The notes: generated by a model not told the origin, from the sequence alone. A DNA stretch of 64,000 nucleotides from Sycobia sp. Sy_11 (GCA_018907035.1 JACCIC010000048.1:217001-281000); one strand, 5' to 3'; positions 45,174-58,147 are shown, numbered from the stretch's first letter. Program-made: numbers and translations.

Positions 45174-45760
45174 CATCGACCGTCTTGGCTTTATATCTAT
45201 GTAAACAATTCTCTATCTATAAATATCTATTCCTATAGATAATTTCATCCTCTGAGAATATTTCTCGAAAAATAATCAACAATTTAATCTTGCTTGGTCC
45301 CTCTGAAGCATCGGCAGTGGTGTGACTGTATTGAACAAGTCCTGTCACTTTTTTTTTGAAAATTTGCATACTTATATTTTTTGGGGCGCGGATTCTTAAC
45401 ATCATAATAACGTTAGATCGAAATTCAATATGTATTCCCAAATCCACGAAAACTCCACAAAAATCATGGTTTGCTGAATTTATCTTAGAAAATGAAAGAT
45501 GTTGCAAATATATTTAAAACCGAAATCATAGAGCTCATTAAAATACATATTTTTTTGTTTTATATAATTATTCGATACAAACTATATATTTTTGGAGGAA
45601 AGTTCAACATTTCCCTTTCAGGGATCCCCGGAACAATTCTACGTTTATACGAAATATAGATTCATTAGAATACATTTTTCTTGAGAAATGCTGTTTGTAG
45701 AAATTCAGCGCATAGTACAAAAAATGTATGTTGATAAGATGTACAACTTTTGCTTGAGAT
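44300..45760 (+). repeat. Diverged tandem duplication, period about 980 bp (two units)
   Basis: Blocks of 44300-44780 recur at about 45280-45760 in the same order: TGTGACTGTATTGA (44341 and 45321), TTTTTTGGGG-like, AAACC-AATCATAGA-CTCAT (about 44550 and 45525) and TACATTTTT-TGAGAAAT (44690 and 45675). Similarity is clear but not close, implying an old duplication. No coding potential is recognised. A TA microsatellite lies between the units at 45132-45172. Confidence 0.55.
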
Positions 45761-45769
45761 AATATTTGT

Positions 45770-47230
45770 AAATTGAAGTACACTAAAACAAAATTTGATA
45801 ATTTTAAATACATATATTTCTTCGAATTCAAAGAACGAAGAATTTGTTTAATATAAATAACTGTTTTTCCTTAAGAAAAATATATATTTAAATGTATTAA
45901 CTGATTTAGTTGAAACGATATTTTTAATTTCAAAAAATATTATAAATTGTCTAAAAAGAATTTATTTAAGTGGCTAAATCAATTTCATTTTCTTAAAAGC
46001 ATTAAATTGCATTTCATAAGCATATCATTAATTTTCATATTTTGTTAGTGAAAAATAAAAATGTTTCCCACATTTTTTCGCCAGATGTATCCAGGATTTT
46101 CATCACAATTCGCATATTAACGCATGCCTCTACCGATTGCTACCTTTATAATGAGATTCTTAACCTTTATAATTATATATGTAAAGTTTGAACGGCTGAG
46201 ATTTTGCGTTTCAAATTAAGTTGGATTGCGCTGCCTACAAGCCTAATATAATATTGTGTGTACATTTATCTACATTATATAATACATAAGAAAAAATGTA
46301 AATATAATTACTCTTTATTGCAATATAACATATATCATACGTTTACATAGTTGTAAATTACGAAAATCACGGTCTAATAAGTTAAGATACTACAACCGTT
46401 CAATTTTATATTTTGTTTCAATTATACAAAATTAAAAATATTTTTTTAAATATTTCTTTAAGGCAAATAAATATTTTTCGAATTAAAAATCGAATATTTT
46501 AAAACAAATTTTTATTTTTATACATCAAAAATATTTACTGTTTTAAATAAACATGTCAGCATTTTAAATATATAAATTTATTAGTTTCAACAAATGGTCT
46601 ACTAATGGCATATGTATAAACTGTTTGCTTAATTTAAAAAGTATGTATATAAATAGATTAAATTTTACATTAAAGAGAAAGTAAATGTAACAATCGATCA
46701 ATTTCTTTATTAATTGAAAATTACAAAAATTAATTAGATGTCTGGAATAATGCTTATTATGTTTAAAAACATAAGAACATCTTAACAGAAACAGAATTAA
46801 TTGAACGCGTTCTTTGTCTGAGTGTATAATTAAATATCTTCTATCTTGCAAATATTTAGAACTAAAAAAATATATATTTGAAGGTCTAATTGCAAGAATT
46901 GTATATTTATATATTTTAAACGGATTAGTTTGTTTTGTCTTCTTTCATACTTAAAATATTTAATATATTATATTTAATTCGTAACTTTTTCTGTTAAACA
47001 AAAACAATTATATTGCAGCAAAATCGCTTTGATAAAATTAACTTAACATTGAGATAATAATAATGACTATTATCAGCAATTTATTTGTATTTATAAATTG
47101 AATAGCTCTAGAAATATATGCTAATTGTAGACTAAACTTTTTTCAAAACGATTTTCAAAAATTATTTGATTGCTTTTCATATTTTTAAAGCATGCTCATA
47201 TTTGCCATATAGCAATCATATATAAGAATA
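45770..47230. other. No gene recognised
   Basis: AT-rich sequence with no motifs I can support. Confidence 0.45.
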
Positions 47231-47345
<115 letters not shown>

Positions 47346-47530
47346 GAGAAGAAAACTGGAGAAAACACCAAGAGGATTAACAGGGATTGGATTACCCAAT
47401 ACTAATAGGACCTGCATACAACATGTGGGCACGTTCACCCAATACCTCACCTTCTTTCTCTCTCTGACTCTTTCGGACCTGTCCCTCCGTAGGCATCGAC
47501 ACATTGTACGGGGCTTAGCTTAGCAGTTTA

Positions 47531-47539
47531 CACACACAC

Positions 47540-47581
<42 letters not shown>

Positions 47582-47604
47582 GCACACACGCACGCACACA
47601 CACA

Positions 47605-47653
<49 letters not shown>
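47531..47653. repeat. AC microsatellite (about 123 bp)
   Basis: A CA run with a few CG interruptions. Confidence 0.95.
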
Positions 47654-47655
<2 letters not shown>

Positions 47656-47798
47656 ATTCTTGAGATTGTTAGTAAAGTAGCTATTATTTTTGCCATTTTT
47701 TTTGAATTTGCAAAAAAATAGCGTATTATCTAATCCTGACGGTGTAGAATACGTGGATGAAATTTAAAGGCGATCGGTGCAGTAGTTTGGGCGATTTT

Positions 47799-47800
<2 letters not shown>

Positions 47801-47870
<70 letters not shown>
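47801..47870. repeat. TA microsatellite (70 bp) at the gypsy truncation point
   Basis: A pure TA run ending exactly where the reverse transcriptase fragment begins. Confidence 0.95.
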
Positions 47871-47871
<1 letters not shown>

Positions 47872-47873
<2 letters not shown>

Positions 47874-48198
47874 ACAAGGCCGCATCCAAAATGCGCCTCG
47901 CGAGCTGCGGCACATTAATTAAGTCAGGCGCTGCCTGACTTAATCCACAAGGCATCCTCGTGAACTGAAAGAGGCCTGTTCCAGGGACCGTAAAGGCAGT
48001 GATCGGTCTAGACGCAGGCGTCAGCGGTATCTGGTGATACGAGCTGTTTAGATCGAGGGTCGAGATATATCTCGCCCTCTGCAAATTGCGTAAACTGCTG
48101 TCCATGTATGGCAATGGATATGCATCTGCCTGCGACACTGCGTTGACCTTTTGGAGGTCAACGCAGAAACGATATGAGCCATTGGACTTCTTAACCAT
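47872..48198 (-). pseudogene. Gypsy reverse transcriptase, N-terminal part
   Basis: MVKKSNGSYRFCVDLQKVN, then PLPYMDSSLRNLQ, ARYISTLDLNSSYHQIPL and FQFTRMPCGLS. The LDL aspartate is the first catalytic residue of the polymerase (motif A). The frame shifts after MPCGLS and the YxDD motif is absent. This follows the protease segment with about 140 bp between. Confidence 0.82.
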
Positions 48199-48341
48199 AA
48201 CGACGGGGCTCGACCAGCCACTCGTCTATGGCTCGATCATAGCGGCTTGGAGCATGACATTGACTAGCTCATGCATCTCACTGTCCATTTTAAACGATAC
48301 CGGGTAATAACGCTGTTTAATGGGTCTAGCCGAGCCAACGT

Positions 48342-48827
48342 TTATGTCGTGCAGCCGAGAGGCTCTTGTGCATCTGGCAACATACGAGCTAACAGCTGAT
48401 CGAGCTGTTCTCTCTCTGAAGTCAGCAAATCGGCGATTCCGTCGGACGCCAGAGCCGTCGGGAGCGCCGTGGACATGCCTGCAACCTCGAGTACTACCAC
48501 TCGATCGGCATCATCAATAAATAATTTCTTGCTGCACGGATCGAGGATTGCTTGAAATGCTCGGACAAAATTTACGCTTACATAGCAATCCTCATCAAGC
48601 GTAGGCGAAATTGCTACCTTAATCTCGTTGCACACGCCGGCTACATCGAATGGTAGCTCCACGTACCCAGCGATAGATACGTGGCGCCCTTCTGCCACGC
48701 GCGCACCTTTTCCAGTGCTCGGCTGCAGCGCGCGGCCGCACGCACTCGCTCTTTGTAAGCTGACGGGGCCCATAGCGGTTAACGCGGCGCCCGGATCGAA
48801 TAATGCGCGGAGCCTGTATCCACTCAC
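48342..48827 (-). pseudogene. Gypsy aspartic protease region
   Basis: A 161-residue frame starting MSGYRLRALFDPGAALTAMG. The active-site triplet, normally D-S/T-G-A, reads D-P-G-A. Later segments IAGYVELPFDVAGV and DCYVSVNFVRAFQAILDPC follow the retropepsin pattern (second half with ILG-like FVRAFQAILDP). The C-terminal linker EREQLDQLLARMLP leads toward the reverse transcriptase. The Ser/Thr to Pro change at the active site should inactivate the enzyme. Confidence 0.72.
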
Positions 48828-48885
48828 GTATACTCGTAGCCACCATCGTGATCGTATCGTTGAGGCGGCGAGCGACGAGAATTTA

Positions 48886-49800
48886 TCACGATTTTTGCGT
48901 GCAGCGGCGAGCTATGTAAGCTCGCGCCGCGCCTCGCGCGCGGCGGTGATCTTTTTGAACTACGTTCGCTCTTCCTACTATTTGTCGGGACGTTCTTCTG
49001 GCTCTGATTTGCCACGGGGAACAAGGAATTATTTCCGCTAGCAGGTTTGCACATTCGATCGAAACGCTCGCGAATTTTACGCATTTCGTCGAGTAGGTCC
49101 TTGTAAATCGGCTCGCTAGCATTATTTGCAGCCGGAGAAACTTCTGCGGCTGCGACGCTGACAGACGCCGCGTTTATCTTTTCGTTGGCCGGTTTATTTG
49201 TTCCACGCGTTTTCGCAGCTTTTCATTGTAGCTTCACGTACCAGTACGAAGCTTCTGGCACTACGGAATTTTCGAATGGTGGGGGCGTCTTAAAGAATTC
49301 TTCAGCCTCGATCATTTGCTCGATTAGTATCGCGACATCCATAAATTCTTCCACCGAATGAATTTGATCCCGTCGGATCCGGCCTTGAAGACGCGGCTGC
49401 ATATTTTTATGGAGCAACTCGACTTGATGCTGCTCGCTCGGCTGCGGTATCTGTTTTCTAAAGATAGTAAGCAGACATTCGCTTCCGTTACCAGACTTTG
49501 CTGGTAACTGCGGCCGTTGCCATAAAATCTGCGGGCCGCTTGAGGTACCACATTCCCGCAACACTCTCCATGAACTCTGAGAGCGAGGACAGCACTTCGC
49601 TCTCGTCGAGGCATGCGAGAGTTCGGCACTCTTCTATTCTTGTCAAGAAGAGGTCGATTTTTTCGTCTTTATCTCCCGTGAAGCGGACGTTCCACCGTCG
49701 TATCATGTGGCCGACATCACGGGATTTTGGCAAGCCGGAGCTAATCACGGAGCGGCGCGAGTTTATGTCGCTTGCGCCGATCGGTAAAGCGCTCTCTCCC
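48886..49800 (-). pseudogene. Gypsy gag region, frameshifted
   Basis: GDKDEKIDLFLTRIEECRTL and EVLSSLSEFMESVAGMWYL at 49690-49550 match gypsy-type capsid sequence. After a frame change, EQHQVELLHKNMQPRLQGRI and DQIHSVEEFMDVAILIEQM appear at about 49430-49290. A further segment near 49080, MRKIRERFDRMCK, precedes an Arg/Ser-rich stretch. I see no intact CCHC zinc knuckle. Confidence 0.65.
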
Positions 49801-49946
49801 CCTCCAGACTGCGTACGTACAGTCTCTTGTCACAATTCTGAAGTTATAATGTATAAAAACAAAAATATAATTTGTCGTCACAAATTATATTCAGTATGAT
49901 TTGACATACAGAACCATTTTATAAGAGAAGAGAAAAAAAGATAGAG

Positions 49947-49954
<8 letters not shown>

Positions 49955-49979
<25 letters not shown>
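49955..49979. repeat. GA microsatellite
   Basis: A pure GA run of about 25 bp, with imperfect GA sequence to its left. Confidence 0.85.
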
Positions 49980-49983
<4 letters not shown>

Positions 49984-49984
49984 C

Positions 49985-50557
49985 GTACGTAACAGAAAAT
50001 AACATTTACAAAAATCAAATGATATCCATAAGGTGTGAGTGTAGTGTCACATTAACCTGAACAACAAAAAAGATAATACCAACTAACGCCACGCCTTCTT
50101 TAGGATACGAATCCCAAAGTTGGATATGAACATTCGTTTGAGCTGGCCTGGTATTAATATTTTAAGCGGACTACTTTTAGTTGATGTTCGTGATCCAAGA
50201 CGCCACCTAGTGATCGCTGGTGAAACTGATTGTTAGAACCATTTAATTTGTTGATGAATTTAATTTATTTTATTGTTAAAACAACTTAATTTATTGATTT
50301 ATTAATTTATTAATTTATTGATCACAATTTAATTTATTTTATTGTTAAAACAACTTAATTTATTGATGAAAATAAAATGATTTTCAATAAAAAAAACATA
50401 GCCTATGCCCTTTTTAATATAATATAGAATCTATATATGAAATTTCAGAATAATCCGTTTAGTAGTTTTTTCGGTTATCGTGTACAAACAAAAACACGCT
50501 TTGTCTTTATAAATTAGTATGAAGTATATGATATGATATGATATGATATGAAGTATG

Positions 50558-50591
<34 letters not shown>

Positions 50592-51030
50592 CTTCTTCCT
50601 ATACAAATTTTGGCCATTTTAGAAAATGAAAAAACACTAAAGAAAATATTTAATGTTTATGTTGATTATGGATGCGAGCAACTGTTTTCTGTTACTAGTA
50701 TATACTGAACAAATATGTAATCTTAGCTCACTGTTTTAATTTCTAAACATACCCAACTATTTGTATATTTTAAACATAATGTAATTTAAATGTTACAAAT
50801 GTTAAATATTAATTATTATTACATTTCCTTATTTAATTTTAAGGAAATATTATACTTTTAAAACCTTTCAGGAGATTATTACGTTGTCTTATTTTTCTCA
50901 AAACTATATAAAATAAATATATATTTATGAGATATAAAATTAATAACTGTAGATAAAAAAAGTGGTACTGTTCAATAAGACTTTAGAACAAAGATTTAGA
51001 AATGCTATAATCATTTGTCAAGTCAAGAGC
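49985..51030. other. No gene recognised; short AT-rich direct repeats and TA run
   Basis: Contains ATTTATTTTATTGTTAAAAC twice (about 50261 and 50332), a short ATGATATG repeat at 50522 and a TA run at 50561-50591. No coding evidence. Confidence 0.45.
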
Positions 51031-51044
51031 AGAGATAAGGAACC

Positions 51045-51140
51045 AGTTGTTTTCTCTTTCGCTCGGTCCTTCACTTCCCCTACTTCCCCTCTTCGGCATC
51101 GTGTTGGCCTGCCACGTTGCTCCTCCCCTTAACAGCAGCC
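51045..51140. repeat. Dispersed GC-rich repeat, copy 2
   Basis: TCTTTCGCTCGGTCCTTCAC, TTCCCCTACTTCCCCTCTTC and GCCTGCCACGTTGC, matching 44095-44190. Confidence 0.5.
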
Positions 51141-51351
51141 TGTACACACGCCCACTGTTTCTCCTTCTTTGCTGCAATGCCTTAATTATATTACATATAA
51201 AATGTCGGAATAGCTATTCGGACATTTTTCAGCAGTGCGCTACATTTATCGATAGTCGAGATTGCAGATGGACCTTGTTCGTGATTCTGGCGCAAAATCT
51301 GGCGCTGTCATCGAACGTCGCCTATGTCTCTGGCAATTTTGGTTCATCTCT

Positions 51352-51550
51352 GCTCGATCGCTAGAGCGATGGACTAGTAACTTGGTGATCCGAGTTCAAA
51401 TCCCGGTCTGGGCCGATTGACACAAGCACCGCTGTCATAATTTATATGTGCTTTGTTTACAAACACATCGTAGACCTCCGTCGCCGAATAGCACCGATAT
51501 ATGGAAGCATAAATAGAGCAACGTTAAACAACATAAAAAAAAAAAAAATA
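51352..51550 (+). mobile_element. tRNA-derived SINE, copy 2
   Basis: GCTCGATCGCTAGAGCG (A-box side), CGAGTTCAAATCCCGG (B box, about 51391-51406), then the same body as copy 1 with AACACATCGTAGACCTCCG and a poly-A at 51535-51549. The first bases differ from copy 1, so the 5' end is truncated or altered. No clear target duplication found. Confidence 0.82.
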
Positions 51551-52755
51551 GTAAAAAGTAATCCTTACCCGGTTTCATAAAATTATTGAATCATAGTTAA
51601 TAAAGGAAAAATTGACATATTAAATTTATTTTTCAAAATGACTAAACATTTTTTATAAAAATAGTTTATAAGAAGAGAGAATCTATAAATAATAATATGA
51701 ATTGTCATTTTGTTCATTATATTATTATTCTGATGGTTTTTTAAATCGATCTAAGTTGTCATGTATTTTTGAATAAATGGTATTGGAACATTATTTTTTT
51801 AAAGTAATACTTTTACTCATTTAGTATTTTACCAATAAAAATTTTTATGGGATGTTCTTGGAGATTGCAAAGAATGTTATTTTTTTGATTTTCGAGTGAT
51901 TATAAAACTAATTATGATATGTTTTAGAGCACATATGGTCTTTAAACAATTCCACATTTTTATTATTGAAACATCTAAATAACTTATCTTATTATCAGTT
52001 TCTAATTCGCGAATAAGTTTAACATTTTTTTTTAATTATTAAAAATATGGAGAAAAAATTTTATTTTATCTTATTTCATACATAATAAGGTTGTAATATA
52101 TAGTTGCTTGGTGTTTCTAATGTAGTTTCGGCTCAACATACCTATGTTCTTGGTTACTCAATACGATACCCATTTGATCGATGAAAAATTTTTTCCTTTT
52201 CACTTTATGTAAAGACCCCAATCCACTTGATTGACATTTCTTGGCGTTTTTTTGATTAATGAGTCTCCTCCAGCGTTTGATCTGCTTTATAGATATAATA
52301 ATTCCATTCGCTCTCATAATTTTGTTTTATAATAACCCTATCAAGTCCATTTTGTTTAAACAATTTTTTTTTCGTTTCATGTAAAAATTCGTTAGTTATT
52401 GACACTAACCTAATTTAATTTGTTGTTCTATCACCAATTTAACACTCGAGTAACTAAGCAGTTTTAGAAAAATCACAACTTTTTCCAGAATCATTATTTT
52501 TTCTGTAAATTGTACAATTTTTAATTATACGTTTATTTACCTAGATTATCCTTTTAGTTATATATTTATAACTATCATTAACTTAAGTTTTGGCGGCAAA
52601 TTATTAATATATTATACAATATTTACAGATATTCAGTATGTTAGTACGAAGTTCTATACTGATTTAAATCCTTTACATGGATTTTTTGCATGTGTTTCCA
52701 TCGCTTCTTGTCAATGTAACATTATTTCTTACGTACCGCTGAATTTCGCAAAGTT
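51551..52755. other. No gene recognised
   Basis: AT-rich. A short minus-strand frame (52117-52317, with KRWRRLINQKNAKKC) has no recognised family. Confidence 0.4.
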
Positions 52756-52759
52756 TAGC

Positions 52760-53612
52760 GCTCAGATTCTTGGCTTTATTTCAAAGAATGCATTGGCTCT
52801 TTAATACTTTATCACCAATATACAGCTATCACTCTCTTCTGCGTAAATCATAATATTTTTTCTAACACAAGAAAAACTCACCTGTCTTAATTTTTGTTTC
52901 TCGGATGTGATTGAAGTTCTATTTCGTCTGGAAGACACACTGTTACGATTAGCTCTGTCTTGAAATTTAAATATTCTGACATATATGGCCGGGATATCGC
53001 CATGATTTTCGTCCCCAGTCACAATTACGATGCAAAAATCCATTCCATTTTTGCTTTGCAAGCATCTATTCACAAGCAAACAAACGCCGTTCGAGATCTT
53101 TCGACTTCAACTCGTACGTCACACAATTTCCTTGTTGCTGCATCTTTTCCATAAATTTCAGGGGTTTTAACATGGATTGTTGCATCAATCCCAATGATTC
53201 TACAAATTCTTGTTTCGTTTAACACGAGTCTTGATCAAACAATGCCTTTAATTCTCCATCTTCGAAAATCTTGTTTCTTCCATCGCCATGCTGGTCTTTG
53301 ACGTCAAAAATACCGTTGTTTAAGTGTTGAAAACTCTCGAAACGTTCTTTCACTAATAACCGCCGTATTCCATATTACAACCTCCCCTAAATAGCCAGGA
53401 TTTGGCTCGTCATCTGACATGTTTAATCGAGAATAACTTTATAATGTAGACGCAAATCGACTAATATTTCAATGACATTATGTTTACAAATACTTAACCT
53501 TATTGTATGATATTTAAGATGTATTTATTTCAATTACTACTTATCGTTAAGACCATCTAATACAAAACGGCGAAATCAAAGTTATGTACACCTATTAGAA
53601 ATATATGTTTTC
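52760..53612 (-). pseudogene. Mauritiana-type mariner remnant
   Basis: The minus strand starts MSDDEPNPGYLGEVV near 53420 and then runs through frameshifted helix-turn-helix sequence. It reaches WVPYEL-position sequence (mutated) near 53115 and IVTGDENHGDIP (first catalytic Asp) near 53010. The C-terminal catalytic part is lost. The 5' TIR reads AGGTGTACATAACTTTG at about 53612, flanked by TA. It is the same family as 60363-61517. Confidence 0.68.
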
Positions 53613-54460
53613 GAAAAGAACAGAAATAATAAAACATTTCTGCTTAAAAATAGGTAGGATAATTTATAGTACAAAAAATAACTACTAATAAAAATATGAC
53701 GACTTCATGGACGTTATAGCCCAAAAATTTTTTCCAGTGTAGTATTAGTTTGTGTTAATTGTACATATTTTCTATTGATGGGTTGGGTGTTACCCTGTTT
53801 ATGAAGGCACACATACCAAAAATATTAAAAATCGGTTGCGTTGACGGAGGCGACTCGATCATCTACAAACGACAGAAGGTGGCTAGTAAGTATCTGAAGG
53901 TACCTTACGATGAATGACTTTATAGTCACACTCTTGCAATTCTAAGACTCAATAGATAAGCGTACCTGTGGGACTGCGTAATTAATGGAACCAATGTAGG
54001 AGGTTGTGATCTGTCGTTACCTTACATTTATAGTTCTTGATATAGAGGGAAATTTACGTATTGCCGATAATATGGTAAGGTATTTATGTTCCATAATCGA
54101 ATAATTATGTTCAGCTGCAGTCATGGTTAATCTGGCGTACGATAGCACGCGCTCCATGCATATTCAGAACTTGTCGATGTATTTACAGTCGATCTTTTCA
54201 AAGACAGGTTAGTAGCGATTCTTAATTCTTCGCACATCGCCGACATTGATCACATATTGGCTTACGTATGTGCAGTATAGAGCCTGAGTAGCACTTGGTA
54301 GCATCCGGATTAGGAGTACCACCGATTTAGAGGTTGACCGTCGTCTATATCCATAAGATTATGAAGGCAAGTGAATACATTGAGGTAATGGAGATGATGC
54401 AGATTAATAGTGCAACTAGATTCATTTCACCCTCGATGAATTGGAAATCTATTATAATAT

Positions 54461-54497
<37 letters not shown>

Positions 54498-54866
54498 CAA
54501 TCAGCATCTTATATTACAGTAATACTATATCTGTAAATTAACATTTGTAATATTAAAATTTCAGTAATATAACTGAAATATTTCTGTAATGTTACCGTTA
54601 CAAGTGCTTAAAATGAAATATCTGTAATTGTTACAATGTAATATTATGGAGAGATTATGTAAAAATTATTGCAACATACTGGTAAGAAACGGTAGAATCT
54701 TTCTATTGATAGAATCTTACTATTGATTCCTCATAGGTACATGATTGCTATGATCTCGAACTGATTCAGAAGTATTCACAAATATTGCTAATATATGATT
54801 TATATTTTGATCGCATATCTCGACCAGATAACTGAAGATTTATGTAATTTTACCCCTACGTTTATT
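53613..54866. other. No gene recognised
   Basis: 53790-54440 is less AT-rich than its surroundings but encodes nothing recognisable. TA microsatellite at 54462-54494. Confidence 0.4.
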
Positions 54867-55330
54867 TAGGGTGTCCAAAAAGTCCCGGAGCACCTTAATA
54901 ATTTTCCAGGTAAACTGATTTTGGACAAGGTCAAGGTGAATCTAGAGGTAACTTTTGTTAAGAAATTTAATAGTGACCATGGATTTGATCTTGGGTTGGC
55001 TTTCAAGGTTATTTCAAGATCAACTTTGTTTTTTCAAATGGGAACCCCTATTTTTGACAACGGAAATAGAAAGAGCAAAAAAATTTACGTTCAAATATGT
55101 GCTCAAGTCATGGATAAAGGATGACTTGATGGGCACACAAGGTCATTTAACATCGAACTAGGTCTGTAAACCTCTTGGCATAGGAAGTTCTCAATTTTTG
55201 TACCACAGAAGCTATTACCTTTATTAAGGTATGTGCAATGATGACGCTCTGTATGGCCTTGACGATGTCGTTCAAGGGACATTTTACTTTGAATTTTTTT
55301 ATTTACTTTTAGCATTACCTAGGAACAACG
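54867..55330. mobile_element. GGGTGTCC-type non-autonomous element, copy 2 (partial)
   Basis: Starts TAGGGTGTCCAAAAAGTCCC, continues AGTGACCATGGATTTGATC, TTTCAAGGTTATTTCAAGA, GGGAACCCCTATTTTTGAC and AGAAAGAGCAAAAAAATTTA. These blocks occur in the same order in 34246-35390. The opposite terminus is not visible. Confidence 0.45.
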
Positions 55331-55730
55331 ACGTGGACATTGTACAAAATTAGTTTCCTTTGGGGTGCTTTATTAGCGTGACTTCCTCTGCCTTAAATAA
55401 ACTAAAAAATGAAAATAGCGCAACATGAAAATCTTGAATTCATAAAAATTAATAAAAAGGTAAATAAAAATCATTCTTTTCTTTAAAAATTTAATTAAAA
55501 TTGATAAACTAAAGCTCTATAATTTTTAACGTGATTTTGAACTGGAACTTAAACAAGAATTGAATTTAGAGTTTGTTTTACATACGAAATATTTCTATTA
55601 ATTTAAAATACCATTAATAAGTAAATAAGCAGTAGAGCTTCAAAATAAATTAATATTTTAATATTTTTTAAAACATTTTTCTCCTATCACTGCGATTGGC
55701 GGTAAAGTTTAATTTGTTAGATTAATCAAT

Positions 55731-56606
55731 ATGAATCGGCTTACTGAAAGAGAACGCATATCACTTCTTATGATGAGAGATTGAGGTGAAATGGTACGAT
55801 CTGTTAGGGGAGTAATGAATCTTTTCAATGCAACTTTTAGAGTTGCTAGAACTCCAATATCATTTTCAACGGTGTTAAGAACCATTACAATGTTTAAAGA
55901 TCACGGTACTATGAATGATCTACGTAGACCAGGCAAACCAAATTCGGCATCAAATGAAGAAACTTCATTAAACGTTATACTATCAACCATTGAAGCTCCA
56001 CATAATTCTATTCGTAGGGTTAGTCAAGAAAATGACGTTAGCAAATCGTCAGTACATAAGATATTTAAAAAAACCAAATTCCATCCATTTAAAGTGAATC
56101 TGGTTCATAAGTTGAATGAAGATGATTTCAATCGTCGTGTTAAATTTTGTGAACACATGACGGAACGCATAATTGAAAATCCTGAATTTTCATACAATAT
56201 AGCATTCTCAGATGAGGCGACTTTTCAACTTGATGGAAATTTAAATAGACATACCTGCATTTATTAGTCCGATAATAATTCTCATTGGATTAGAGAAGAC
56301 AAATCATAATATCCAGAAAAATTAAATTTTTGGGCTGGAGTTCTCAACAACAGAATGATAGGACTTTTTTTATTGATGGTTACTTAAATGCACAAAACTA
56401 TGAAGATATGCTACGAAACCAAATATTTCCTGCAATTAGAGTAAAAGCTGGGACGAACTTTGAGAATACATGGTTTCGACAGTATGGTGTGGGACCCCAC
56501 TATGCACGACACGTTCATAATTTCCTAGATGAAGTTTTTTCCAATCGATGGATAGTGCAGAGAGATACTATAGAATGGCTAGCTAGATCTCCTGACTTAA
56601 TAACTC
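55731..56606 (+). pseudogene. DUF4817-type (Tc1/mariner-related) transposase, inactivated
   Basis: The frame from the ATG at 55731 reads MNRLTERERISLLMMRD, a stop, then the helix-turn-helix region with PISFSTVLRTITMFKDHGTM, RRPGKPNSASNEET and ENDVSKSSVHKIFKKTKFHP. The catalytic region begins AFSDEATFQLDGNLNRHTC (first Asp), hits a stop, and resumes KLNFWAGVLNNRMIG and FFIDGYLNAQNYEDML. The second catalytic site reads FRQYGVGPHYA, so Asp is replaced by Tyr. Sequence breaks off after WLARSPDLITLEI. Insects carry many such DDE_3-type elements with an N-terminal DUF4817 helix-turn-helix. Confidence 0.75.
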
Positions 56607-56639
56607 TTGAAATACGTTGCGACTTAACTATTACAATAA

Positions 56640-57840
56640 ATTGACGAAAGAAACTAAGGAATGACCATTTTAACGTACCCATATCTGCATCACTCCTGCT
56701 CTCTTTCCTTGGTAGATTCTTTCTCTTTTCATCTGTATCAGTCTGCGTTGTACTCCAGAGTCTGGGCAAGGGTGTAAGGTGATGTGTAATCAAGCATCTC
56801 ATTGCAAACGATGCCAGACTCAATGTAAATAAGCGCTTATGTAGCGAATTGATGTAGCTTGGGAAATTTAAATCCGGTGTGAAAGGGGGACTAGACGAAA
56901 TGAGGCCGGTTTTTCTTCACGGAATAGAAAAAAGGCATGCAGTCGCGAAGTATGCACTGACTTTGCACACAAATACATTGAAATTATATCTGCTCACTAA
57001 TGCTTATACAAACTTTTACTATTTGAATATAAATGCTGTTCAAATTGCCATAATTATTTTTCATCTTACAAAATAAGTAGATTAGCATATCTGGCAAACA
57101 ATAAGCCATTTAATATTGAAGTAATGATCTATATCCTATTAAAAATTACAGCGTTTATTTTGATTTTTCTTAGTCGGATGTACTCTATATTTAGATAATT
57201 TTACTTCATATAAGAAGAATAAATGATTTCATACATTGATTATCTATATAAGGCTTCTGTATTTGTTATTTCTAGAAAAAAATTTTTTAATTATTTAATA
57301 ATAACTCGAATTTATTTATTATTAATTAATTATTCTTGTATTCATTGATTCTCGCATTAAGTTTTTTCCAGTAATGTTTAAATAACAGTTATGCATCCCA
57401 AACCTGGGAAAATAGTATGTAATTATATAAATACCAATTTAGTTTTGCATTGCATAACTTAAGGTCATTATAAATTAGATAATATATTTCTTATGTTTTA
57501 TATTGAAATTATAATTAAGAGTTCGTTTTCAATTTCTGAAGTTTTAGTATCATTCTTAAATTGAAGAAGCAATATAGTATCTAGCTCTTTTATGTTTTAT
57601 ATAAAGTGTATTTTATTTATGTTCTTATTGAATTTTTTGCATGCATATACACATAATGTAAGTAATGTATTTATAATTGAACATTATTACTCACTAAAAA
57701 AGATGTATACATTTTTCTAAAAATTTTTTTATAATAATTCAGTTTCTGAATTTAATATTAATACATAATATTTACAATATTGTATGAAGACACTGCAAAG
57801 TGAGTGTTGAGTCTCAGTATTTAAAAAAATTACAGAAACT
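56640..57840. other. No gene recognised; intron of the OSBP-related gene
   Basis: AT-rich. The first 250 bp are GC-richer with CT runs. No coding support. Confidence 0.4.
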
Positions 57841-57843
57841 TAC

Positions 57844-58147
57844 ATCGGTACTGTTGGCTGGCCTCGGTGTAACTTCCCATAGTGTAATGGATCCGGGTAT
57901 ATCATCAACAACGACACCATCCGTATCTAAATCGTTACTAGATTCTTCGACTGCATCCTGTTGTGTGGATTTAAATGTTCCAACTTTAAGACTCTGAAGT
58001 TTTGCCAATACTTTCTTATGGCCAAGACTATTCTGTGGACTCTTTGCTTCTCGCTTTACCCTCTTCAAAATTTCTTCATAAAGTACAGGTTCGCATGTTT
58101 GTAAGCGCTGTGTCCATTTTCCATATAAATATGATAGTCGTTTTTGT
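57844..58147 (-). CDS. Oxysterol-binding-protein-related gene, internal exon
   Basis: A 304-bp exon. An acceptor TTGGATTTTAG precedes it (entry in phase 2) and a consensus donor GAT/GTAAGT ends it (phase 0). It encodes KRLSYLYGKWTQRLQTCEP, a charged variable linker and DIPGSITLWEVTPRPANSTD. YLYGKW and LW-x4-RP-x-NS are hallmarks of the lipid-binding domain just before the segment encoded by 33763-33983, and the two exons join in phase. The variable Asp/Ser-rich stretch between them (EESSNDLDTDGVVVDD) is typical of the family. The preceding exons lie outside the window to the right, or I cannot see them. Confidence 0.87.

Larger units (their letters stand above)
47872..49800 (-). mobile_element. 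Ty3/gypsy LTR retrotransposon fragment (gag-protease-RT)
   Basis: GC-rich island in AT-rich DNA, minus-strand order gag, protease, reverse transcriptase. The RT is cut by the TA microsatellite at 47870, and RNase H, integrase and both LTRs are missing. Upstream of gag (49800-49900) I see no convincing LTR or primer-binding site. Confidence 0.8.

Noticed and set aside
47531..47653. CRISPR-like or regular repeat array
   Set aside because: Simple CA microsatellite without spacers.
48628..49041. Plus-strand arginine/serine-rich frame in the GC-rich region
   Set aside because: Antisense to the gypsy protease and gag region.
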